The notes below the pieces were generated by a model. It did no database searches, was not told where the DNA came from, and saw only the letters and a list, made by a program, of their open reading frames with translations. The translations under genes were made by a program, and so were the position numbers. Below are positions 43,191-54,026 of a DNA stretch of 64,000 nucleotides, in pieces; positions within the stretch are counted from its first letter, which is position 1; each line of letters opens with the position of its first letter. Source of the stretch: Lamellibrachia luymesi (taxonomy: Eukaryota > Annelida > Polychaeta > Sabellida > Siboglinidae); contig SDWI01000219.1 in NCBI GenBank assembly GCA_009193005.1, forward strand, positions 197,801-261,800. Reading direction: 5' to 3'.

Positions 43191-43890
43191 TATCCCAATA
43201 GACAAGTTCAGTGACTAATTAAGGTAATATATCTCCGCGTCAGGGACACGTGGCAGCAAAGAAAGGTAGCGTTGGATGGAGAGGAACTTTCAAATGGACC
43301 CTTCATCAATAAAAACAGCTCGTTTTTACACTTTGGTTGGTACTTTTCTAAAATCCGGACCCACTTCAATTTATCTCTTATTAACATGCAACATGTACAG
43401 TAACCGTGCACAATGCATGCACTATGCATACTGAAGTACGGATCCTGTATTAAACATGTTGTGGGTGAAAACACATTTAATCCCCCTTTTCGAAGCTCGA
43501 ATTAGCCTATTTCACCTGCACTGAACGCCATATTACCTCCTTTATTCCCAAGATGGCGAACACTACAACCGAGAAAAAATTTCGCATCACATGTTTCTTT
43601 GTAAATGTTACTAAGTCGCAAAATATTGAACCTAGCAGTGTCAACTGTGAAACATAGTAATCTGACATTTAAAGGCGATATATATACTTAGGGAAGTGCC
43701 GCTTGTAATTTTGATATGTAATGGCACTGTTGACATTTAAAAAGTCATTAGTTGATTCCTATAATAATGTCGTCTGCCCGTAAATCAATGTATCAGAAAA
43801 AAAACACACATATCAAACAACACAGACATGACCTAGGTTTTGATTCATGCGGCAGGTGGTCACTTGCAGCCATGGTTGAAAACTCAAATT
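43191..43890. other. Non-coding, possible initiator-type motif
   Basis: No gene is recognised. TTCCCAAGATGGCGAAC at about 43544-43560 contains the YY1-type AAGATGGCG box that often marks transcription starts. It has no obvious downstream exon. Confidence 0.3.
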
Positions 43891-43894
43891 GGCC

Positions 43895-44750
43895 ATATTT
43901 GTTTTTCTTTTACACAGAACGTCAAGAACGGTAGATGGAGTGGAAGGATATTTTTGGCAGATATGGACTGAGAGTAGTCTGGAGTAGACGGGTGTGCTTT
44001 GGGCAGGGCAGCAGATCAAAGGTCTAGATGTAAGACTGGAAGAAAAGAAACTGAAACAACGAGACTGCTTTGTATATCTGGATGTAGCTGTTTTGTGGAG
44101 ACTGCGTCGCGGAGGCGGAGAATACAAGCAGGTGCGAATGCGTGAACGTAGGTGGAAGGGGTGATGGGAGACAGACATGTATATTGGAAGCTAAAAGGTT
44201 AGGAACTTAGCTCATGCGCAACACCAGCCTATCTTCCATGGCGATGAAGGAAAGCAACAAGAACAACTGTAAGTTTGAGTGAATAACTGTAAGTTTGAGT
44301 GAATAACTGTAAGTTTGAGTGAATAACTGTAAGTTTGAGTGAATAACTGGGTGAGAAGATTTGTGGGCGTGGAAGAAAATACAAGCGAAGAATGGAGGAG
44401 CCGAGGAAGAGATTCTCAGGAGGAAGCTGGTAGGGAGCAGGGTAAAGTTGTTTGGACATGGAATGGGACGGTTGACGAATAGAGCGAATGTGCTTACAGT
44501 GGAGGGTAGAAGGAGAAGAGGAAGACCGATACTGAGGACTGCGTGATTTGAGAGCGATTTGGCGGGAATATGGGGGAAGGGGAGGGAGAGTGGAGAAACA
44601 TGGTAGAGATGGCAGTGAAACGGGATCAGGGACGTCAAAGAAGGGTGGTGGATCGACGATCGGTATAGATGCTTGTCTGTAGAGCGTTTTCAATGTGCTC
44701 CGATTAAAGAGGTTTTGAATGTTTGATGCAGCGCGCTGCAGTGGACCCAA
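43895..44750 (+). mobile_element. LINE 3' end, copy 1
   Basis: Plus-strand sequence matches 46960-47730 over most of its length: tttggcagatatggactgaga, gtagacgg.gtgctttggg, ctttgtatatctgg, gtggaaggggtgatgggaga, and agaaggagaagaggaa. Translated in pieces it gives the last part of an RT ORF (FGRYGLRV, AYVYLG-like, RLRWAGHV-like, EGRRRRGRP). Many indels. It lies 0.5 kb upstream of the fucosyltransferase exon in the same orientation. Confidence 0.75.
44265..44350. repeat. 20-bp tandem duplication inside the LINE
   Basis: AACTGTAAGTTTGAGTGAAT is present four times in a row where the related copy at 47370-47400 has a single gtttgcgagaataactggg. This is a local expansion after insertion. Confidence 0.9.
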
Positions 44751-45225
44751 TACTCGTCATGTCAGTAACAAAAACGTCATTTGGCCAAATTCCGAAACCA
44801 CCTCTCCTCTACCTAACACACTGACCGACAGATATATCGTTCATTGTGCAACTGTATGCATGCGATAATCAACTGTATGCATGCGATAATCAACTGTGTG
44901 CATGCGATAATCAAATACATATTACGTTTCCTCGTTTTGCAGAGTAAATCTTACATATTTTTCTTTGTAACGCTTCAGCTTTGATTCTCACCCAAATGAA
45001 GCGGACTATCAGTAGATGCCGTCTGGTGCAGGCCCGTTCGTGCGAGACGATAGAGCGCAGCGCATAGGCCTACCAGTGGCGGCGACACGCGGAAGCCTGT
45101 GGTAGTATTATACGGAACAATCTGTATTTAACGAGTGTTAAATAGTAATTCCACTATTTTATATTTTTTATATACAGATTAATTTAGTTTAGCTTCAAAG
45201 CGTAGTTGCTTCACAGGCTGATATG

Positions 45226-45240
45226 TTACGTGTTTTGCAG
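45226..45240 (+). other. Splice acceptor of the fucosyltransferase exon
   Basis: TTACGTGTTTTGCAG is followed by 40 bases of leader and then ATG. An intron in the 5' UTR with a single coding exon is a common layout for FUT1/FUT2-type genes and argues against a retrocopy. Confidence 0.5.
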
Positions 45241-45280
45241 ATCGACCAACTGAAGGACGGACAACGGAATCTCTCCAACG

Positions 45281-46395
45281 ATGATTGTGAAAGAACATTT
45301 CCAATACGTTTTCGCCGCGCTGTTGGTGGTGACGGTTTCAGTGTTTAGCGTAGTTTCCTACCTCTCCAATAATGGCCAGTTCTCCCCGCACGGGCGGGCG
45401 CCCGGTGCCGGTGCCCGCCATCGCACGGCGACGACGCATGGAATGGACCAGGATTTCCCTTTGCCAGACGCCCGACGTCCTGTCGTCAAGATTAGCAACG
45501 TCCACTATATGCGTAAAATGGAACAGGGAAAGTCTGGCAATTACTTCAAGTGGCTTAAGTCGCACAACATTGTAGACGGCCGTGAACGTAGCATCGTCTT
45601 GCGTTACAGGTCTAACACGTCGACGTGTTTAGAGCCGAAGCCGAACGCGGGACATGTGTCACTCGTTTATATGGGACGGACGGGCAACATGATGTATCAG
45701 TATGCCGGTCTCTATGGCATCCCCCGCAGATGTGGCCTGCGTCATGTCATCTCGTCTGACAATTCTCTGCTGAGGCTGTTCCGACTCAACGTGACTGTGG
45801 TGAATAACAGCCCGGACGAGACTGGGGCCAGTTCGTTGCGAGTACCGCATACGACAGACACACCGAATACCTCGATCCTCAAAATGATGTTGAACTCATC
45901 GGCACTATGAGGAGCTGGAAGTATTTTGGACACTTGATGTTCGATCTCGTTCGCAGCCACTTCCGTTTTCGCAACATCGTCGAACGAGAAGCAGACTCGT
46001 TTCTGCGGAGATCTATGGCGCGATTCCACCTCTCGCCGTCAGATGTGGCAGTCATCGCAGTGCACATCCGGCGTACAGATTTATTGCGTAGGCGTCTGAG
46101 AGAGAGACGTTTGTATTCCGTACCGGACAAACAATACCTCAGCCATGCAGTGAACTTTTTCAACCGCCTCTTCAGCAATAAGACGATGTACGTCGTTTGT
46201 TCGGATGATATCAAATGGTCAAAGATTAACTTTGTGACAACAAGACCGACGGCTTTCTCGATAAGACACAGTGCAGACGTTGACTTTGCCATTCTCTCTC
46301 GCTGCAACCACAGCATCATCACCATCGGCACATTCGGAGAGTGGTCAGCATACCTAGCCGGTGGTGTTACTGCCTACTACAGATTCGGATCTTAG
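45281..46395 (+). pseudogene. Alpha-1,2-fucosyltransferase-like gene (GT11) with one frameshift
   Basis: GT11 enzymes transfer fucose from GDP-fucose to galactose in the Golgi. The first frame (45281-45910, 209 codons) begins with a type II anchor (about residues 8-27, YVFAALLVVTVSVFSVVSYL), then a Pro/Gly/Arg stem and the N-terminal GT11 signature YMGRTGNMMYQYAGLYG (131-147). The second frame (read from about 45835 to 46395) gives FVASTAYDRHTEYLDPQNDV, RSWKYFGH, the GDP-fucose motif VAVIAVHIRRTDL, VVCSDDIKW and DFAILSRCNHSIITIGTFGE, the family C-terminal block. The two frames overlap near 45835 with no intron, so one small indel separates them. Without it the protein would have about 370 residues, the usual size. 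It is either a recent pseudogene or a base-call error. A polyadenylation signal follows at 46649. Confidence 0.85.
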
Positions 46396-46648
46396 ACACA
46401 CACCCCAGTCAGCGCCGTCCATACAGTCGCGAAAACGGACGATCCTAGAACAGGGTGGGTAGCGCTATCTTAGCTTTTGGCACAGTGACTCTGGTCGGTT
46501 CGCTGATCCGTGATTTCCCAATAATGAACGCTGGTAAATGGCAATAGTTATGCATCTCCATGGTCCATGTTTTACGGATGCATCAGTTCGGTAACACAGC
46601 CCACTCTGCTTCATACTGGATGTGACGTCTTGTAGACAGATTTGAAAT

Positions 46649-46654
46649 AATAAA
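46649..46654 (+). terminator. AATAAA polyadenylation signal
   Basis: AATAAA lies 254 bases after the fucosyltransferase-like stop. It is the first canonical signal downstream of it that I noticed. Confidence 0.45.
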
Positions 46655-46679
46655 AATAGGCAGATTGGTTGTATATATA

Positions 46680-46708
46680 ATATGTATATATATATATATA
46701 TATATATA
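46680..46708. repeat. (AT)n microsatellite
   Basis: Short TA dinucleotide run between the gene and the following LINE. Confidence 0.85.
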
Positions 46709-46959
46709 AACGAAGGACGGTATGAACGTTTCCATAAGGCGTAGTTTTGGAGGTTTCATGTTTCATAAATTATTACAATTAATCCCAATATGTAGCAAAA
46801 CGTAAATTGTAATGTATAATGTTTTACCGTTGGAGCAAAATATAGCCTACCAAATATAATAAATTAATGGTTTCATAATGTTTAAATTCATATAATACAT
46901 ATATGACTAACTTATAAGAATAGATAGGCCCTACCTAAAATACTTATCTGTATTGTCGC

Positions 46960-47730
46960 AGACAGTGAGGCAGACCTTCAAGAGCGGTTGGTAGATTGGA
47001 CGGAAATCTTTGGCAGATATGGACTGAGAGTAAGTCTAGAGAAGACGGAGGTGCTTTGGGTTGGGCAGCAGAAAAAAAGATCTTGATATAAGACTGGATG
47101 GGAAAAAACTGAACCAACGAGACAACTTTGTATATCTGGGTGGAGCGGTTTGCTCCACCGGCAGCACGGAGACGGTAGCACGGGGGACGGTAGCACGGAG
47201 ACGGAAATCCGCAGGGGAGTACAAGCTGTAGAAATGCGTGGATGAAAGTGGAAGGGGTGATGGGAGATAGACACCTATCTCGAAAGCTAAATGGAATGGT
47301 TCTTAACTCATGCATAACACCAGCATACCCATACGGCCTAGAGACCATGGCGATGATAAAACAACAACAAGAGAGACTGCGAGTTTGCGAGAATAACTGG
47401 GTGAGAATAATTGCATGAGTGAAAAGAATCGACAAACGAAGAACGGAGGAGTTGAGGGGGGAAGTTGGTGTGAAAGAGAGCTTCACAAGGAATTTGTGAT
47501 GAGCCGGCTAAGGTGGGCTGGACATGTCGAAAGAATGGAAGGGGTACGATTGGCGAAGAGAGCGGATGCGCCTGGAGTGGAGGGTAGAAGGAGAAGAGGA
47601 ATACCGAGAGTGAGGTGGGAAGAATGCGTTAAGAGAGATTGAGAGGGAGTGGGAAGGGAATGGAGAACGAGGGCGAGGGATAGGGGGAATGGAGACGATT
47701 AGTGGAGGCGGTAGTAAAACGGAACTAGTT
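46960..47730 (+). mobile_element. LINE 3' end, copy 2
   Basis: Plus-strand frames read FGRYGLRVSLEKTEVLWVG, NFVYLGGAVCSTGSTET, LSRLRWAGHVERMEGVRLA-type, KRADAPGVEGRRRRG and PRVRWEECVKRD. This is the C-terminal part of a non-LTR RT ORF, followed by a short 3' end (gtagtaaaacggaactag.tatgaagaagaag). It is better preserved than the copy at 43895-44750. The two copies flank the fucosyltransferase-like gene as direct repeats. Confidence 0.8.
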
Positions 47731-48053
47731 ATGAAGAAGAAGCTGAAACGAGGGCTGTGACGAGGGAGGGGAGTTCAATCTAACATGTCCAGGGTGGGAG
47801 AGAATGCAACGAAGCACGAGGAGAACAAGGTCAAGAAACAGAGGTGGTTTCGAAGAGGGATGACACTATGTAATCAAACAAAGTTCGATCAGTTCTGAGG
47901 TGCATTTCTTTCATATGACACTATGTAATCAAGCACATTGGATTATGACTATGCTAAATAATATAATCACATAATTAAATAATTATCACAAAGCCGGGCT
48001 TTGTCATACAATCGACGCTTCCAAAGAGATGCAAACGTGTTGGCGAAGACAAT

Positions 48054-49280
48054 ATGTACATATTCGGCAGCAAAGTCTACGATGCCATCGGAAAAACGGA
48101 GCTACAACAATACATTCGTTTCACGAAATACGACCCAAAATTCATATTTGTTATCAACAAGGTGAAAGTAGCGAAACCGCCAGCTGGATATAACTATCAT
48201 GTAAAGGCTTTGTCGTCGACAGAAATCCTTATCGAAGAACGCAATGGGAAAGCCCCGACAGGAGGCGGTAGCAGCTTCCTCGTTCGCAGTGACTCTGTAT
48301 CAACACAAATATGTCATTATGACGATTTCTTTAATGGCACGTATGTAGCGCACTGCCCCCTACCGGAATGCACGTGCCGAAACATAAGTGTGTGGCTCCA
48401 GCACGCTAACTACACGGCATTCACAAGTGTTCACTATCCAATAGAGAAATTGCTTTGGCGAAAACGTGGTTGTAACCTTCACAAAGGAAATGCTGGTTTT
48501 ACTAAGACTCGTCGCGAGAGCAAAACCTCATCCAACGGAAAAAACATTGTTACGTGGTATTTGGAAAACAGATTGTGGATAACGAGGTCGGTAAGTGGAA
48601 AAATGTACACAGAGATGAGGAAGCCCGACGTATGCGGGTGTATTAGAAAAAATAGGAAATTGTTCTGTTTTGGCGCATCACATATGAGATATAAAAGTGC
48701 CTATATTGCGTCAACATGCTACAACGTACCGGCGAATGTAACGGTGAGGTTCAAATCTTTAACGGTGGAGAACGTTCGCTTTCGCACACTGTCAAAAGTT
48801 AGCCATTACCCAGGATTGTGGAAGAAATATCTAAAGAATGAAACATTAGGGCAACGTGATGTGGTGTTAATTCAAACAGGTGCCCATGATATGGAATTCG
48901 GCGGTATGCAACCAACGATGGATGTGGCTGTGATGAAATTGGTGCGTGTGCTCAGTGATCTACAGATGAAAAGCTTGAAGTACGGCTTCAGACTTATTTT
49001 CATCACTACGCCACCTTTTCCTCAGGCCGACAAGACGGTTCCTAGTGTAGGCAGCAGAAACAACTTCGCTCTGGCCGCATTGAACCGAAGATTGAAAATA
49101 GAACTATTGTCGAAGAAGGTGAACGTGTTTGACGAGTTCAGCATTCTTCTGCCGCAGCAACACAGAAACTCTTGCGGCTGTCACTTTATGTGTCGGGGTA
49201 TTAAGAACAACAAAACTTATATTTATGGGAGGGTCGGCATGGTCGCAGCATCCATGTTGGTGTATAACGAGATATGTTGA
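48054..49280 (+). CDS. NXPE-family / PC-esterase-like protein
   Basis: An uninterrupted 408-codon frame. Residues about 20-125 resemble the filamin-like N-terminal domain of NXPE proteins (PPAGYNYHVKALSS, GGSSFLVRS, NGTYVAHCPLPECTC). Residues about 195-408 form a PC-esterase/SGNH-type domain with LFCFGASHMRY (Ser209, block I), DVVLIQTGAHDMEFG (274-283, block III) and SCGCHFMCRG (His377). The Asp expected three residues before that His is Cys374 here, so catalysis is doubtful. No signal peptide follows this Met. The frame stays open upstream for at least 20 codons (KAGLCHTIDASKRC), so an upstream exon probably supplies the N terminus. Many Cys and several N-glycosylation sites suggest a secreted or lumenal protein. 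The substrate is unknown. Confidence 0.75.
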   Translation: MYIFGSKVYDAIGKTELQQYIRFTKYDPKFIFVINKVKVAKPPAGYNYHVKALSSTEILIEERNGKAPTGGGSSFLVRSDSVSTQICHYDDFFNGTYVAHCPLPECTCRNISVWLQHANYTAFTSVHYPIEKLLWRKRGCNLHKGNAGFTKTRRESKTSSNGKNIVTWYLENRLWITRSVSGKMYTEMRKPDVCGCIRKNRKLFCFGASHMRYKSAYIASTCYNVPANVTVRFKSLTVENVRFRTLSKVSHYPGLWKKYLKNETLGQRDVVLIQTGAHDMEFGGMQPTMDVAVMKLVRVLSDLQMKSLKYGFRLIFITTPPFPQADKTVPSVGSRNNFALAALNRRLKIELLSKKVNVFDEFSILLPQQHRNSCGCHFMCRGIKNNKTYIYGRVGMVAASMLVYNEIC

Positions 49281-50039
49281 TATAATGATGATTGACATAT
49301 TATTCTATGTGCTTGAGACATTATCCTATGTTAGTTGCAGACGCAACGGCGAGGTAGGAGTATACAACTGCACGTACGCGAAGCCTAACAACATTACCGG
49401 TATTAAGATTTTAAGAAACAGAGAAGTGTGTAAATTTATTGATGCTTCAATAACATACAAATGGTTAAGTGGAGGTGCACAAAGACACGCATTTATCCCA
49501 CATGCATTTCCATGACATCATACAAACTACTGTCGTTGCAAAAACCTTCGCGATAGAAAAAGCTATATCATCACGACGACGCAAATAAAAAATTACAAAG
49601 ATGTGTCATAATCCAGCATAAACTAGCGTAATCTAATAACGTGAGGCAAAGTGATAATTGAACAGTATGGTGAATATTCATTAGTATTTACAATATATTG
49701 AAAGTGTTGTTATACGCTCCACTTGATATTTTACATATCAGATTTATTAGAGCAATGAAAGTGGAGTATTATTTCCTGAAACCGTATTGGTTTTCTGATA
49801 TTATGTGGAACTAGTTGAGAAAGCGCACAAGTCGATTATACATCAGACGTTCCAAATTTTTTGAGAAACATGGCAGGATTAAGATTGGTCTATAGTTGCA
49901 GAAGTTATTCGGGTCATTATTTTTATGTACTAGAATTACTTTTGCTATTTTTGTTGATGTGGCACCACTCCAGTAAAACATAATTGTTGAATATGGGCGA
50001 TAGCAGGGGAGCTACTTGGGGACTTATTTCTTGCATAAC
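49281..50039. other. 3' flank of the NXPE-like gene, no other gene
   Basis: AATAAA occurs at 49584-49589, about 300 bases after the stop, and is a reasonable polyadenylation signal. The remainder is AT-rich. The minus strand near 49800-49980 reads in fragments like the RT region of a LINE (caagatttttcaaaatttggaa), too weak to call. Confidence 0.45.
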
Positions 50040-51310
50040 ATGCAGAAGGCCACCGAGTAACTTACTTGCTCGTGCTCCTCGCCACCTAGTTGACGCAGAA
50101 GGCCACTCAGTGGCTTAGGTGCTCGTGCCCCTCGCAGAGTTGGCGCAGAAGGCCACTCGGTGGCTTACTTGCTCGTCCTCTTCGATCCGTAGTTGGTGCA
50201 GAAGGCCACCCAGAGGCTTACTTGCTCGTCCTCTTCGACCGGAAGGTGGTGCAGTAGTCCACTCAGTAGCTCGCTGGCTCGTCCTCTTCGAACCGCAGGT
50301 GGTGCAGAAGTCCACTCTGCAGCTCGCTTCGTCGTCCTCTTCGAACCGTAGTTGGTGCAGAAATCCACTTAGTAGCACGCTTCCTGGTCCTCTTCGAACC
50401 GTAGTTGGTGCTGAAGGCCACTCAGTAGCGTACTTGTTCGTCCTCTTCGAAGCGTGGTTGCTGCTGAAGGCCACACAGTAGCTTACATACTCGTGCCCCT
50501 CACATATTGGTCGGTGCAAAAGGCCACTCAGTAAATTACGTACTCGTGCCTCACGCACCCTAGTTGGTGCCACAAGCCAATCAGTAACTTACTTGCTCGT
50601 CCACTTCGCACCCCAGGTGGTGCGGAAGACCGCCCAGTTACTTACTTGCTCGTCCTCTTCGCACCCCAGTTGGTGCAGAAGACCACCCATTAACTTACCC
50701 GTCCTCTTCGCCCCCCATTTGGTGCAAATGACCACCCAATAATTTACTTTACGACCACCCAGTAACTTACTGACCCGTCCTCTTCGCCCCCCAGTTGGTG
50801 CAAACGACCACCCATTAACTTACTTACCCGTCCTCTTCGCCCCCCCCCTTGGTGCAAACGACCACCCAGTAACTTACTTAACGACCACCCAGTAATTTAC
50901 TTACCCGTCCTCTTCGCACCCTAGTTGGTGTAAAAGACCACCACCCAGTAAGTTACTTTCCCGTCCTCTTCGCACCCCAGTTTGTGCAGAAAACCGCCCA
51001 GTAACTTACTTGCTCGTCCACTTCGCACCCCAGTTGGTGCAAACGACCACCTTGTAACTTACTTATCCGTCCTCTTCGCCCCCCAGTTGGTGGAAACGAC
51101 CACTCAGTAACATACTTAACGACCACCCAGTAACTTACTGACCCGTCCTCTTCGCATCCAAGTTGGTGCAAACGACCAACCCAGTAACTTACTTACCCGT
51201 CCTCTTCGCCCCCCAGTTGGTGCAAACGACCACCCAGTAACTTACTTAACGACCACCCAGTAACTTACTGACCCGTCCTCTTCGCACCCTAGTTGGTGTA
51301 AAACCACCCG
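50040..51310. repeat. 53-bp minisatellite, about 24 copies
   Basis: CGTCCTCTTCG recurs at 50174, 50227, 50280 and 50333, exactly 53 bases apart, with GTTGGTGCAGAAGGCCACTCAGT and AACTTACTTGCT in each unit. From about 50690 a derived two-part unit (…AACTTACTTAACGACCACCCAGT…) alternates with the full unit, so a higher-order structure exists. Open frames on both strands are repeat artefacts. Confidence 0.95.
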
Positions 51311-51874
51311 CGACTGATTGGTTGTGAGTGGTTGAACAGGCAAGGAAGCCTTATCTGATGTCCTCATAATCGAGTGTCGTCTATGTGGGGTATAGGCATA
51401 TTAGGAATATACCATTCGAGGTGGGGTGGACATCTTAACACTAAAGTGGAAATAACATTATTTGCTATATTGATGTGTCTACGCTCCTGGAAGTACAACA
51501 TGTACTTTTAATAGGAAAAACATTGTTTCAGCAAAGAATACAGCGTACCAACAATAACGGTTACTGATAGTTGACAGACTACACAACACTAGCATCGGAA
51601 TGCAATAATCGACTGATCTAACGTTTGAATAACCCGATTGACCATACGCCATTGTTTTATCGCACCGCAAAAGGGTCTAACGAATTACTTGTTGTAAGGT
51701 AACCTGGGGCAGGGCGGCCCCATCAGGAAAAATTTCAAATTGTACACCATTAAACTACGTCTTTAATGTGCTCATATTGTAGACAGACGTGTGTTACCTA
51801 TTGGAAAATAATTTTCAGCAAATTGTTAAATTTAAATTGCAGTTAACATATCAATATATATATATAATTTGTGG
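51311..51874. other. No gene recognised
   Basis: AT-rich. One CTGGGGCAGGGCGGCC (51704) is related to the 22-bp repeat beyond the gap. Confidence 0.45.
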
Positions 51875-52084
51875 NNNNNNNNNNNNNNNNNNNNNNNNNN
51901 NNNNNNNNNNNNNNNNNNNNNNNNNNNNNNNNNNNNNNNNNNNNNNNNNNNNNNNNNNNNNNNNNNNNNNNNNNNNNNNNNNNNNNNNNNNNNNNNNNNN
52001 NNNNNNNNNNNNNNNNNNNNNNNNNNNNNNNNNNNNNNNNNNNNNNNNNNNNNNNNNNNNNNNNNNNNNNNNNNNNNNNNNNNN
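51875..52084. other. Assembly gap within 22-bp repeat
   Basis: 210 unknown bases. The sequence directly after it is a perfect tandem repeat, so the gap probably holds more of the same array. Confidence 0.95.
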
Positions 52085-52151
52085 GTCCTCTGGCTGGGGC
52101 AAGACGGTCCTCTGGCTGGGGCAAGACGGTCCTCTGGCTGGGGCAAGACGG
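52085..52151. repeat. 22-bp minisatellite (GTCCTCTGGCTGGGGCAAGACG)
   Basis: Three identical units start at 52085, 52107 and 52129. The core GGGGCAAGACGGTC occurs in opposite orientation (GACCGTCTTGCCCC) at about 52484 and partly at 52455. Confidence 0.95.
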
Positions 52152-53504
52152 TCAATAGCTCCCTCCCCGTGGTTTTCGCTCATATGAACGAACCACTGCC
52201 TAAACATAAAATGTATTCATGCAAATGGTATGGTAGCAATATATTAGGCTATTATAGTTGTTAGATTTAAATTGCAGTTAATATATAATATATACCTTGC
52301 AATCCATACATCATATAATATTGTTACAGCTTACAGGCTAGCAGAACGTAAATTATACAACGTTCATATTATATTAAATTTATTAAACATAATTGGTCAT
52401 GTGTATTACATTTTATACATTACGACCCTATGCGTGTGGGATAAGATATAGGAACCGTCTTGCCCCATATGTATAGAGACCGTCTTGCCCCACATGCACT
52501 ATGTATTGTAACACGATGTACACAAAACACAACATACTATTGCTAATTTTGTATTGTTTGACTTGTCAACTGCTTAATACTATTATTATGTCACCAATTC
52601 CTGAATCATATCGTTTTATAGTGAGTTGCACCATTTTACTATTGCCAAAATGTTAGATCAGAGCGTATAATAATGCATATCAAATAAAAAACACACTGAT
52701 TTAATTACGTCTCTCTCGTGCTGCTGAGCTTTCTGGGTGGGTATCAAATAGATATTTCTTTAAATTTGTACCAGATTTTGGGACGTTCAGAGTTTTTTTT
52801 ATTTTGTGTGCGTGCCGTGGGGCCCAAGCTACCCTACTTCCGTCGAACATTTCGATTTTACATTGATGTTAGTGTTATTTTATTCCGGGTAGTGTCTATT
52901 AGAGAAATATCCTACATTTTAAAACATAGTTCAAACGCTAATCCTTGACTCAAAAACGATATAATTGAGTGCCTGATCGACAGCAACTGCTGAACATGAT
53001 ACAACAACACAATGTTATCATATATTATTATACGTGCAAATTTTGACAACGTCATGCGTCTTTTCTTCGATTGTCACAACTTATGTAGCACAAGTACAAA
53101 GTGTCGTTAGATGTTGCAATAACTGCCAGTATAACGTCTCAACTTCGAAAGACGTTGACTGGCAGCACCAAGTATCAAAGCATTGATGGATATTTCTGTG
53201 ATAATGTTTATTATTATTGTTTTCGTGGCAGTCACTTATTCCGTTCGAAGGATAGGTATTTTTTAGTAGACACAATGTTTTAATGTGTATTGTTTATTCC
53301 ACAGCTGGCTACGACCCAGGCGATTTGCTTCTTCCAGGTAAATGATGATGTTCTGCCTCCTGTCCTAACATACCAATCAAGACGTATTTGTTCACATCAC
53401 ATTCCCTTCAATGCTTCAGTGGTTGTGGTCAAGTTTCCACTTGTGTACTATTTCCACTTTCAATTGTTGAGTTTATGTTGCGTATTCTTTGCGTATGTTT
53501 TACT
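52152..53504. other. No gene recognised
   Basis: AT-rich with scattered short frames. The inverted TCTTGCCCC motifs (52455, 52489) are the only repeats noticed. Confidence 0.4.
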
Positions 53505-53835
53505 ACAGAATAAACTATCAAGTCCGTATATCCATATATTCCATACACATCCTTAGTATTTGTGTTTTCGAGGGTGACATTCTTACTACATAATAACATA
53601 TCAAGTCCGTATATCCATATATTCCATACACATCCTTAGTATTTGTGTTTTCGAGTGTGATATTCTTACAACAGAATAACATATCAAGTCCGTATATCCA
53701 TATATTCCATACACATCCTTAGTATTTATATGTTCGGGTGTGACATTCTTACTACAGAGTAAAATATCAAGTCCGTATATCCATATATTCCATACACCTC
53801 CTTAGTATTTATGTTTTCGAGTGTGACATTCTTGC
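53505..53835. repeat. 83-bp minisatellite, four copies
   Basis: GTCCGTATATCCATATATTC recurs at 53522, 53605, 53688 and 53771, exactly 83 bases apart. The array ends just before the intron upstream of membrane-protein exon copy 3. Confidence 0.95.
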
Positions 53836-54026
53836 CAGAATGGCGCGCAAGTTAAAAATGTTTAAGTACGTACAGTCTATTAATGTTTTATATGCATTAT
53901 TTACTTTACTGTGTTTTTCTTTATACTGCTTGCACGTTAACCCCGTGTTTTTCACAAATAGCCAGCCGATCTCACAATTGCATCGTAGATCAATTAGTGT
54001 GGTATATAATGTGCCGTGTGTTTCAG

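Noticed and set aside
45879..46331. 150-codon frame antisense to the fucosyltransferase
   Set aside because: Shadow of the conserved coding strand. It shows no family motif.
49129..49515. 128-codon plus-strand frame overlapping the end of the NXPE-like gene
   Set aside because: Its first half overlaps the real frame out of phase, and the rest lies in the 3' flank without any recognisable domain.
50115..50573. 152-codon frame with repeating KRTSK / GLLHQL blocks
   Set aside because: 53-bp minisatellite translation. Frames also stay open on the other strand.
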